A stretch of 64,000 nucleotides of DNA from an uncultured Clostridia bacterium (lineage in GTDB: Bacteria; Bacillota; Clostridia; Oscillospirales; Acutalibacteraceae), in the NCBI GenBank assembly GCA_947166625.1, contig CAMVEX010000012.1:1-64000 (forward strand), written 5' to 3'. The first letter of the stretch is position 1; each line of letters begins with the position of its first letter. A program made the position numbers and the translations under genes. The notes under the pieces were generated by a model. The model was not told the DNA's origin. It saw nothing but the letters and a program-made list of their open reading frames with translations, and did no database searches. Of the stretch, positions 25,225 through 31,492 are shown piece after piece.

Positions 25225-27726
25225 TTACTTTGCCGAGCCTTCGCCGTTGGCAAGAGTGGTAGCTTCGTGATACTTCTTGATAAAGAGCATATAAATAATT
25301 CCGCAGAGAATAGCGGCGGCGACGATTATGCCGATTATATTTGCGTTGCCGGTGAATATACCGCCGAACTGATTTATCATAAGAGCTATCGCATAAGCGA
25401 ATCCGCACTGATAAGCAATGGCAAAGCAGGTCCATTTTGCGCTGTTCATCTCGCGTCTGATAGCGCCGATAGCGGCGAAGCAGGGCGCGCAGAGAAGATT
25501 GAAAACAAGGAAGGAATAGCCGGTTACGCCGGTGAATACGCCCGCAAGGGTCTGATATACGGTGCCTTCTCCGCCGCCGTAAAGTATGCCCATGGTGCCG
25601 ACGATATTTTCTTTTGCGACAAGGCCGGTGATTGAAGCAACAGCCGCCTGCCAGTTACCCCAGCCGAGAGGAGCAAAGATCCAGGCAAACACATTGCCGA
25701 TCTTAGCAAGGATCGAGAGATCAAGCTCTTCTTCGCCGAGCATTCTGAAGCCGTCGGCAGTGAAGCCGAAATAGGTCGTAAACCATACAACGATAGTTGA
25801 AAGAAGGATTATTGTGCCCGCCTTCTTGATGAAGGACCAGCCGCGCTCCCACATTGAGCGGAGAACATTGGCGACGGTGGGCATATGATAAGCAGGCAGC
25901 TCCATAACGAAGGGAGCCGGGTTGCCCGAGAACATCTTGGTCTTTTTAAGCATTACGCCGGAAATTATGATCGCCGCCATACCTATGAAATACGCCGAAG
26001 TGGCTACCCACGCAGAGCCGCCGAAAATAGCGCCCGCGATCATGGCGATAAAGGGAACCTTAGCACCGCAGGGAATAAAGGTGGTGGTCATAATGGTCAT
26101 TCTGCGGTCGCGTTCGTTTTCGATAGTTCTTGAAGCCATAACGCCGGGGATACCGCAGCCCGTGCCGATAAGCATGGGAATGAAGGATTTGCCCGAAAGG
26201 CCGAAACGGCGGAAGATACGGTCAAGCACGAATGCGATTCTCGCCATATAGCCGCACGCCTCAAGGAACGCAAGAAGCAGGAAGAGAACAAGCATCTGGG
26301 GAACGAAACCGAGGACCGCGCCGACACCGGCGATAATACCGTCAAGGACAAGGCCTTTGACCCAATCGGAAGCATTGAGCTTATCAAGCAGTCCTTCAGC
26401 GAGGACGGGAATACCGGGGACCCATACGCCGTAAGCGGCGGGATCGGGCTCTTCAAAGCCGTTTTCTTCAAAATATTTAACGGCGTCAAGGTATGATACG
26501 CCGATAACAGTCTCTGCTTCTTTCTTTGAAAGCTCAGGAACCTCGGAGAAATAAACGGTCATATCATCGACCGCGAGAGTCTCTTCATCCTCAACGGCAA
26601 CAACGGATGTTTCGGGGCCGGTGACCGCTTTCATCTCGGCAAGCGCGGATTCTTCATCAAAATCCTCTGCTTCGGTATCAAGCTCAACATAGGCATTGAC
26701 CGCATTCATAGAATCCGTATATTCCTCAGAAGCGTCGCTGTAGGCTGCTCCTCCGATATGGAAGAGATGGAAACCGTCGCCGAAAAGGCCGTCATTCGCC
26801 CAATCGGTAGCCGCGGAGCCGACAGTTACCATTGAAATATAATAAACAAGGAACATTATGATTGCGAATATCGGAAGACCGAGCCAGCGGTTGGTAACTA
26901 CTTTATCGATTTTATCGGAGGTGGTGAGGTTGCCTTTATTTGCCTTCTTATAGCAGCTCTGAATCACTTCGCCGATATAGACATATCTCTCATTGGTGAT
27001 AATGCTCTCGGCATCATCGTCAAGCTCTTTTTCCGCAGCCTCGATATCGGAATTGATATGAGCGAGAGTATCGGCGGGGATATTGAGAGACTCAAGCACC
27101 TTTTCATCACGTTCAAAGATCTTGACCGCATACCAGCGTTGCTGCTCCTCGGGCATAGAATGAACAGCCGCCTCCTCGATATGAGCGAGAGCGTGCTCAA
27201 CAACGCCGGAGAAAGTATGCTGAGGAACGGTCTTTGTGCCCTTCGCAGCCTCTATCGCAGCCTCGGCGGCCTCGTTGATACCGGTGCCCTTGAGAGCGGA
27301 GATCTCAACGATTTTGCAGCCGAGTTTTTCGCCGAGGGCGTTTATATCGATCTTATCGCCGTTTTTCTTTACTATATCCATCATGTTGACGGCTATTACA
27401 ACGGGGATACCGAGCTCGGTAAGCTGGGTGGTGAGATAAAGGTTTCTCTCAAGATTGGTGCCGTCAACGATATTGAGGATGGCATCGGGTCTTTCGTTTA
27501 TGAGATAGTTTCTCGCGACGACCTCCTCGAGAGTATAGGGAGACAGTGAATAGATACCGGGAAGATCGGTGATCGTGACACCGTCATGTTTTTTAAGCTT
27601 GCCCTCTTTTTTTTCGACGGTAACGCCCGGCCAGTTGCCGACAAACTGATTTGAGCCGGTAAGGGCATTGAATAACGTAGTTTTACCGCTGTTGGGGTTG
27701 CCCGCAAGGGCAATTCTGATATCCAT
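25225..27726 (-). CDS. feoB: Ferrous iron transporter FeoB with large periplasmic-side insert
   Basis: An 833-aa Fe(II) permease. The cytosolic G-protein domain shows GNPNSGKTT (G1), FVGNWPGVTVEKKEG (switch I with TVE), DLPGIYSL (G3) and NMMD (G4). The two Gate-like membrane repeats are intact (GLVLDGIIAGVGAVLGFVPQ, GTGCGIPGVMASRT, PCGAKVPFI). Between the first helix (TVGSAATDWANDGLFGDG) and the ELL-like helix, about residues 320-430, there is an acidic insert of roughly 110 residues that ordinary FeoBs lack. Start at 27726 fits with AAAGGAT and the usual MDIRIALAG opening. Placed between feoA genes and the Cys-rich protein. Confidence 0.96.
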   Translation of the reverse strand: MDIRIALAGNPNSGKTTLFNALTGSNQFVGNWPGVTVEKKEGKLKKHDGVTITDLPGIYSLSPYTLEEVVARNYLINERPDAILNIVDGTNLERNLYLTTQLTELGIPVVIAVNMMDIVKKNGDKIDINALGEKLGCKIVEISALKGTGINEAAEAAIEAAKGTKTVPQHTFSGVVEHALAHIEEAAVHSMPEEQQRWYAVKIFERDEKVLESLNIPADTLAHINSDIEAAEKELDDDAESIITNERYVYIGEVIQSCYKKANKGNLTTSDKIDKVVTNRWLGLPIFAIIMFLVYYISMVTVGSAATDWANDGLFGDGFHLFHIGGAAYSDASEEYTDSMNAVNAYVELDTEAEDFDEESALAEMKAVTGPETSVVAVEDEETLAVDDMTVYFSEVPELSKKEAETVIGVSYLDAVKYFEENGFEEPDPAAYGVWVPGIPVLAEGLLDKLNASDWVKGLVLDGIIAGVGAVLGFVPQMLVLFLLLAFLEACGYMARIAFVLDRIFRRFGLSGKSFIPMLIGTGCGIPGVMASRTIENERDRRMTIMTTTFIPCGAKVPFIAMIAGAIFGGSAWVATSAYFIGMAAIIISGVMLKKTKMFSGNPAPFVMELPAYHMPTVANVLRSMWERGWSFIKKAGTIILLSTIVVWFTTYFGFTADGFRMLGEEELDLSILAKIGNVFAWIFAPLGWGNWQAAVASITGLVAKENIVGTMGILYGGGEGTVYQTLAGVFTGVTGYSFLVFNLLCAPCFAAIGAIRREMNSAKWTCFAIAYQCGFAYAIALMINQFGGIFTGNANIIGIIVAAAILCGIIYMLFIKKYHEATTLANGEGSAK

Positions 27727-27754
27727 ACGAAACATCCTTTCAATATCAATCAAA

Positions 27755-27770
27755 GTTAGTTTCCGCTAAC
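27755..27770. promoter_or_regulatory. Feo operator copy 3 (feoA-feoB gap)
   Basis: 16-bp inverted repeat GTTAGTTTCCGCTAAC, 29 bp upstream of the feoB ATG. It matches the copies at 28317 and 28388 (GTTAnnnnnnnnTAAC with GCTAAC right half). A weak internal promoter or a relic of leader duplication are both possible. Confidence 0.6.
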
Positions 27771-27812
27771 TCAAATTCCAAAATAAACGGCGTATGCCGG
27801 GTAAAAGAAGGA

Positions 27813-28034
27813 TCATTCGACCTCAACCATTTCGGCATCCGCTTTACGAAGCGACAGCTCATAATTGCGAACGGTAATTTCAACGGGATCGCCGAGAGGA
27901 GCGACCTTGCGCACATAAATCTGAACGCCGCGGGTGATTCCCATATCCATTATGCGGCGCTTGACCGCGCCTTCACCGTGGAGCTTGACGACCTTCACGG
28001 TTTCGCCTATTTTGACGTCTCTGAGTGTTTTCAT
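27813..28034 (-). CDS. feoA: FeoA-family SH3-like protein (downstream copy)
   Basis: A 73-aa FeoA, an SH3-fold cytosolic partner of FeoB. It shows GETVKVVKLHGEGAVKRRI, the MDMGITRGVQIYVRKVAPLG core, and ends with NYELSLRKADAEMVEVE. The ATG at 28034 gives the normal size. It is one of two tandem feoA genes ahead of feoB; this copy matches the classical family better. Confidence 0.93.
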   Translation of the reverse strand: MKTLRDVKIGETVKVVKLHGEGAVKRRIMDMGITRGVQIYVRKVAPLGDPVEITVRNYELSLRKADAEMVEVE

Positions 28035-28074
28035 CTGTATATCCTCCTTGAGCTTAAAATACAATCAAAATGAA

Positions 28075-28287
28075 TCAGACCATTATTCTTCTTGCTAGAT
28101 CTTCATTTATGGCAATGCGGGATTCTTTGACCTTGACAATGACATTCCCGCCGAGTCTGTTTATGACCGTGACGGGCGATCCGACACAGAAGCCGAGATC
28201 TTCAAGATGCTTTTTGACCTCGGGGCTGCCGCCGATCTTTTTTATGATAATTTCCTCGCCTTGATTAGCTACATGCAAGGGCAGCAT
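28075..28287 (-). CDS. FeoA-family SH3-like protein (upstream copy)
   Basis: A 70-aa second FeoA: GEEIIIKKIGGSPEVKKHL, DLGFCVGSPVTVINRLGG, NVIVKVKESRIAINEDLARRI. This is the divergent FeoA type frequent in Clostridia with tandem copies, including a Cys in the DLGFCVG turn. First gene of the operon, about 90 nt downstream of the promoter. Confidence 0.92.
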   Translation of the reverse strand: MLPLHVANQGEEIIIKKIGGSPEVKKHLEDLGFCVGSPVTVINRLGGNVIVKVKESRIAINEDLARRIMV

Positions 28288-28316
28288 AATACCATCTCCG
28301 TTCCGAAACGGGCTCG

Positions 28317-28332
28317 GTTAGCACAGGCTAAC
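28317..28332. promoter_or_regulatory. Feo operator copy 2 (leader)
   Basis: GTTAGCACAGGCTAAC, a 16-bp inverted repeat with six-base perfect arms, 30 bp upstream of the first feoA ATG and about 50 bp downstream of the promoter. The arms resemble DtxR/IdeR-type boxes (TTAG..CTAA). Confidence 0.7.
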
Positions 28333-28381
28333 GGGATACCCTAAAATAAACGGCGCATACGCACCTCATTTCATCGTCAAT

Positions 28382-28410
28382 ATTATAGTTATCTTATGCT
28401 AACTTGTCAA
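28382..28410 (-). promoter_or_regulatory. Consensus feo promoter with operator copy 1 in its spacer
   Basis: Minus strand TTGACA (28410-28405), 17 bp, TATAAT (28387-28382), a perfect consensus. The spacer consists almost entirely of the 16-bp inverted repeat GTTAGCATAAGATAAC (28403-28388). A repressor bound there would block RNA polymerase, so iron-dependent repression is the natural reading. Confidence 0.8.
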
Positions 28411-28484
28411 TAGGGAAATTAAAATTTGTATAAAATTATCAAATTAAATTTTGAGCGGAGACATTTATGGGCAAAAATACAATA

Positions 28485-28570
28485 TTAGAGAAGAGAGAAG
28501 AGAGAAGAGAGAAGAGAGAAGAGAGAAGAATGAAGAATGAAGAGTGAAGAATGAAGAGTGAATAGTGAAA
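28485..28570. repeat. Heptanucleotide tandem repeat
   Basis: About eleven units with a 7-bp period: AGAAGAG repeated five times, then graded variants ATGAAGA, GTGAAGA, GTGAATA, GTGAAAA. Strand-asymmetric purine tract. The open frames through it are low-complexity and not genes. It lies between the feo promoter and tRNA-Val. Confidence 0.9.
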
Positions 28571-28575
28571 AGAAC

Positions 28576-28798
28576 AAAAAGAAAAGCCGCTGACGCGACT
28601 TTTTTGTCTGTTGCTCTGAAGCGCAACTTCGGCAGATTCTTTCTCAAGCTAACAAGTGAAATATCCGGCTTATGCCAAATGTGATATGATTTGCAGGAGC
28701 AAAACGTTATATTTTTCGCTGACGCGAAAAGTGAAATTATATTCGCATACAAAACTGAGCACAGCGCAATATCACTCGGCGTAAGGCGAATATAACTG
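28576..28798. repeat. Array of short hairpins with ATATCAC/GTTATAT motifs
   Basis: An interval without genes that holds repeated short palindromes: AAAGCCGC-TGAC-GCGACTTT, TTTTCGC-TGAC-GCGAAAA and GGCGTAAGGC-like turns, each bordered by AGTGAAATAT, GTGATAT, GTTATAT, or TATAACT. The pieces GTTATAT..CGC and GCGAATATAAC form a larger inverted pair around 28709-28796. It looks like a nest of small dispersed repeats (REP-like) of the host genome. Confidence 0.55.
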
Positions 28799-28828
28799 AA
28801 AAATCCCCATCATAAGATGAGGATTTTT
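28799..28828 (-). terminator. Terminator of tRNA-Val
   Basis: Stem AAAAATCCTCATC/GATGGGGATTTTT on the minus strand, immediately after the tRNA 3' end, closing with a U-run. Confidence 0.9.
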
Positions 28829-28829
28829 C

Positions 28830-28906
28830 TGGTGGAGACGCACGGGCTCGAACCGTGGACCTCCTGCGTGTGAAGCAGGCACTCTGACCAGCTGAGCTAC
28901 GCCTCC
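28830..28906 (-). tRNA. tRNA-Val (CAC anticodon)
   Basis: Complete 77-nt cloverleaf on the minus strand: acceptor GGAGGCG pairs with CGTCTCC (one G-T), D arm TAGCTCAGCTGGTCAGAG, anticodon stem CCTGC/GCAGG closing loop TTCACAC with anticodon CAC (codon GUG), T arm GGTTCGAGCCC, discriminator A and encoded CCA. Confidence 0.95.
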
Positions 28907-28946
28907 GTATTATATCAGACACCGGTCGATCGGTGTTGTCTAATGT

Positions 28947-28974
28947 ATTTTACCACAAAATCGGAAATTGTCAA
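28947..28974 (-). promoter_or_regulatory. Promoter of tRNA-Val
   Basis: TTGACA (28974-28969), 16 bp, TAAAAT (28952-28947). A short inverted repeat CACCG/CGGTG lies between it and the tRNA. Confidence 0.65.
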
Positions 28975-29061
28975 CGGTAAAATGTCATAAGATTTTTTAT
29001 CATACATTTTTCATTATGATATATCCTAATCCGATTATTCAATTATTCCCGCACAATACTA

Positions 29062-29090
29062 TTGACAATTTATCTGTTAAAATGTAAAAT
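29062..29090 (+). promoter_or_regulatory. Sigma-A promoter of the iolG-like gene
   Basis: TTGACA (29062-29067), 17 bp, TAAAAT (29085-29090). The ATG at 29135 is preceded by AAAGGAAG. Confidence 0.8.
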
Positions 29091-29134
29091 ATTTTCAGCT
29101 TTAATCAGCAAAAAAGCGAAAGGAAGAATGCCGT

Positions 29135-30148
29135 ATGAAACAGTTAAAAATCGGTATCATCGGCGCAGGGCGCATCGGATCGCTTCACGCGAAATCAATA
29201 GCATACAACGTTCCGACTGCGACGGTCGCGGGTATTACCGACGTTAGGACCGAAAATGCTCAGAAGGTAGCGGCGGAGCTGAATATCCCGAAGGTATATG
29301 CGGATTATAAAGAAATGCTCGCCGACCCCGAGGTAGAGGCAGTCCTCGTCTGCTCATCCACCGACACTCACGCGGACATCGCCATCGAAGCCGCGAAAGC
29401 GGGCAAACACATTTTTTGCGAAAAGCCCGTTGACCTCACTCCCGAAAAGGTGCGCGCGGTAATCGCCGCGGTAAAGGAAGCCGGAGTTAAGCTCCAGGTA
29501 GGCTTCAACCGCCGTTTTGACCACAACTTCGCCAATGTGAGAGCGATGGTAAACGACGGAAAAATAGGCGACGTACACATCATCAAAATCACTTCAAGAG
29601 ATCCCGCTCCCCCGCCGGCGGAATATTCGGCGGTCAGCGGCGGTATGTTCCTTGACATGACGATACATGATTTTGATATGGCGAGATTCCTCGCGGGCGC
29701 GGATGTGACCGAGGTATATGCCAACGCGACCTGCCTTGTTGACCCGGCTATCGGAGAAGCGGGCGACGTTGACACCGCGGTAATCAGCCTTAAATTTGCA
29801 AACGGCGCCGTAGGCGTTATAGACAACAGCAGACGCGCGGCTTACGGCTACGATCAGAGGATCGAAGTATTCGGCAGTAAGGGCGCTGCGGTCGCTTCAA
29901 ACGACACGCCCACAAATGTGGTATTCATGGGCGAAGACGGCGTTGTAGCCGACAAGCCCCTCTATTTCTTCCTTGAAAGATATATGCAGTCCTTCAGAGA
30001 TGAAATGCTTCAGTTTGTTGACGCCGTTCTCAACGACAAAGATACTCCCACCAACGGCGAAGACGGTCTGAATTCGATACTTATCGCTCTTGCGGCAAAG
30101 AAATCCGTCGCAGAGGGCAGACCCGTTCTTGTGAGCGAAATCAACTGA
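29135..30148 (+). CDS. iolG: Gfo/Idh/MocA dehydrogenase, inositol 2-dehydrogenase type
   Basis: A 337-aa NAD-dependent sugar/inositol dehydrogenase. Rossmann start KIGIIGAGRIGSLHAKSI, then the signature GKHIFCEKPVDL with catalytic Lys of EKP, then GGMFLDMTIHDFDMARFL with the Asp-His pair. These match IolG-like enzymes that oxidise myo-inositol to scyllo-inosose; other sugar substrates remain possible, since no other iol genes are nearby. The promoter is strong. The GDPD gene follows after 58 bp containing a GC hairpin (GGCGC..GCGCC), so partial attenuation is possible. Confidence 0.85.
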   Translation: MKQLKIGIIGAGRIGSLHAKSIAYNVPTATVAGITDVRTENAQKVAAELNIPKVYADYKEMLADPEVEAVLVCSSTDTHADIAIEAAKAGKHIFCEKPVDLTPEKVRAVIAAVKEAGVKLQVGFNRRFDHNFANVRAMVNDGKIGDVHIIKITSRDPAPPPAEYSAVSGGMFLDMTIHDFDMARFLAGADVTEVYANATCLVDPAIGEAGDVDTAVISLKFANGAVGVIDNSRRAAYGYDQRIEVFGSKGAAVASNDTPTNVVFMGEDGVVADKPLYFFLERYMQSFRDEMLQFVDAVLNDKDTPTNGEDGLNSILIALAAKKSVAEGRPVLVSEIN

Positions 30149-30206
30149 AAACACAACATTACAGGCGCTCTGTCTCGCGGCAGGGCGCCGAATCATAGGT
30201 GATGAT

Positions 30207-31193
30207 ATGAAAATACTCGGTATTATCCTTGCCGTAATCGGCTGCCTTATCGCATTGATATTGCTGCTGCTTATTTACGCGCTCATCAGCGGAGCGTTCA
30301 TCCCGAAAAATCTTAAAAACGTGAAGAAAAACAGCTCTCCCCTCTTTGCAGAAGGAAAAGCTCAGATAGGCGCGCACAGAGCCGGAGCCGGCATCGCCCC
30401 CGAAAACACGCCGATGGCATTTGATATCTGCCTAAACTCGGAGGATTTCAAGGTGCAGGAGCTGGAATTTGACCTTCACATGACAAAGGATGAGAAGCTG
30501 ATAATCCTCCACGACCCGACTCTTGACAGAACTACCGACGCAAAAGAGATATACGGCCGCGATAAAATATTCCCGAAGGATCTCACTTTTGATGAGATCG
30601 TGAAACTGAATCCCGGAGAGAGCTTTGTAACCGACAGCGGAGAAATGCCGTATAAAGGGCTCAGAGGCGAAGATATTCCCGAAGGGCTGACGATCCCCCT
30701 GCTCGAGGACATAATTGATAAAATAGAGGCTCACGGCAAATATCTCTACAGCATTGATATAAAAGACAGCGGCGAAACCGGCAGAAAGGCCGCCGACGCA
30801 CTTGTGGCGCTGACAAGGGCAAAGGGAATAGCCGACAGAGTAATAATCGCCACCTTCAACAATGATATAACGAGGTATCTGACAAAAAAATACCCCGACG
30901 CACAGAGATCCATCGGAGTGTTTGAAGGAGTATTATTCTATTTTGCCTGCGCATTCAACATAAAGCTCAATAAAGATAAGCTGCCGTTCAAGGCAGTTCA
31001 GCTCCCTGCGAATCAATTCAAAATAATAAGGCTCGGCACAGAGAGATTCATAAGATACTGTCACAATCTCGGCATCGCCGTACAATACTGGACCATAGAC
31101 GATATTGACGAAATCAAGAGGCTGAGCGATATAGGAGCGGACTGCATAATAACGGATATACCCGATAAAATGTATAACCTGCTGTATAAATAA
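30207..31193 (+). CDS. Membrane-anchored glycerophosphodiester phosphodiesterase
   Basis: A 328-aa GDPD-family enzyme hydrolysing glycerophosphodiesters to glycerol-3-phosphate and an alcohol. Residues 1-24 form a single transmembrane anchor. The catalytic TIM barrel starts at IGAHRAGAGIAPENT (His-Arg, then Glu), continues with ELEFDLHMTKDEKLIILHDP (Glu, Asp, catalytic His) and ends in VQYWTIDDIDEIKRL and GADCIITDIPD. All metal-site residues are present. It is directly followed by a bidirectional terminator. Confidence 0.92.
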   Translation: MKILGIILAVIGCLIALILLLLIYALISGAFIPKNLKNVKKNSSPLFAEGKAQIGAHRAGAGIAPENTPMAFDICLNSEDFKVQELEFDLHMTKDEKLIILHDPTLDRTTDAKEIYGRDKIFPKDLTFDEIVKLNPGESFVTDSGEMPYKGLRGEDIPEGLTIPLLEDIIDKIEAHGKYLYSIDIKDSGETGRKAADALVALTRAKGIADRVIIATFNNDITRYLTKKYPDAQRSIGVFEGVLFYFACAFNIKLNKDKLPFKAVQLPANQFKIIRLGTERFIRYCHNLGIAVQYWTIDDIDEIKRLSDIGADCIITDIPDKMYNLLYK

Positions 31194-31195
31194 AC

Positions 31196-31234
31196 AAAAA
31201 GAAGAGAGCCGCCACAGAGTGACGGCTCTTTTGA
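31196..31234. terminator. Bidirectional terminator
   Basis: Stem AGAGCCG (31205-31211) and CGGCTCT (31223-31229) with A-rich flank on one side and TTTT on the other, so it works for both the GDPD gene (plus) and the 59-aa gene (minus). The stop of the small gene is only 8 nt from the stem. Confidence 0.85.
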
Positions 31235-31236
31235 AT

Positions 31237-31416
31237 TTACGCAAGCTGTCCGAAGATAGCAAGAATATTTGAAAGCAGAGAGCTTATCTGGGAAAGGTCA
31301 ATATTAGCAAGGAATTTCTGCACGATATTGAGGATTCCGGAAGCCTCAAACTCACCGAGAAAACCGGTCAACTGCTTTGCAAACTCAAGTGCCTGAGTGA
31401 TGAAACTTGCATCCAT
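31237..31416 (-). CDS. Small amphipathic helical protein (59 aa)
   Basis: A short gene not recognised by name but well supported as real: MDASFITQALEFAKQLTGFL begins 9 bp after a perfect GGAGG, and the frame ends just before a terminator, with a consensus promoter upstream. The product is almost entirely helix-forming, with repeating hydrophobic positions (ILNIVQKFLANIDLSQ, LLSNILAIFGQLA), no Cys and no positively charged signal region. It could be a membrane-active or oligomerising peptide, a small scaffold, or a secreted amphipathic peptide. The tail resembles the hydrophobic ends of larger secreted proteins in this window. Confidence 0.8.
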   Translation of the reverse strand: MDASFITQALEFAKQLTGFLGEFEASGILNIVQKFLANIDLSQISSLLSNILAIFGQLA

Positions 31417-31460
31417 TGAAATATACCTCCGTAAAAAGTTTTAGGTTTTCACCTGCGGTT

Positions 31461-31489
31461 ATTATACAATATATTGTATAAAATGTCAA
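31461..31489 (-). promoter_or_regulatory. Consensus promoter with 18-bp palindrome in the spacer
   Basis: Minus strand TTGACA (31489-31484), 17 bp, TATAAT (31466-31461). The interval 31463-31480 is a perfect palindrome, TATACAATATATTGTATA, overlapping the spacer and the -10 element, in the right place for a repressor. It drives the 59-aa gene. Confidence 0.8.
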
Positions 31490-31492
31490 CTT

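Noticed and set aside
28485-28570. CRISPR array
   Set aside because: Unit is 7 bp and contiguous; there are no spacers and no cas genes in the window.
28465-28752. 95-aa open frame through the heptanucleotide repeat
   Set aside because: Its sequence is a low-complexity Ser/Leu/Phe run produced by the repeat, with no ribosome site and no family resemblance.
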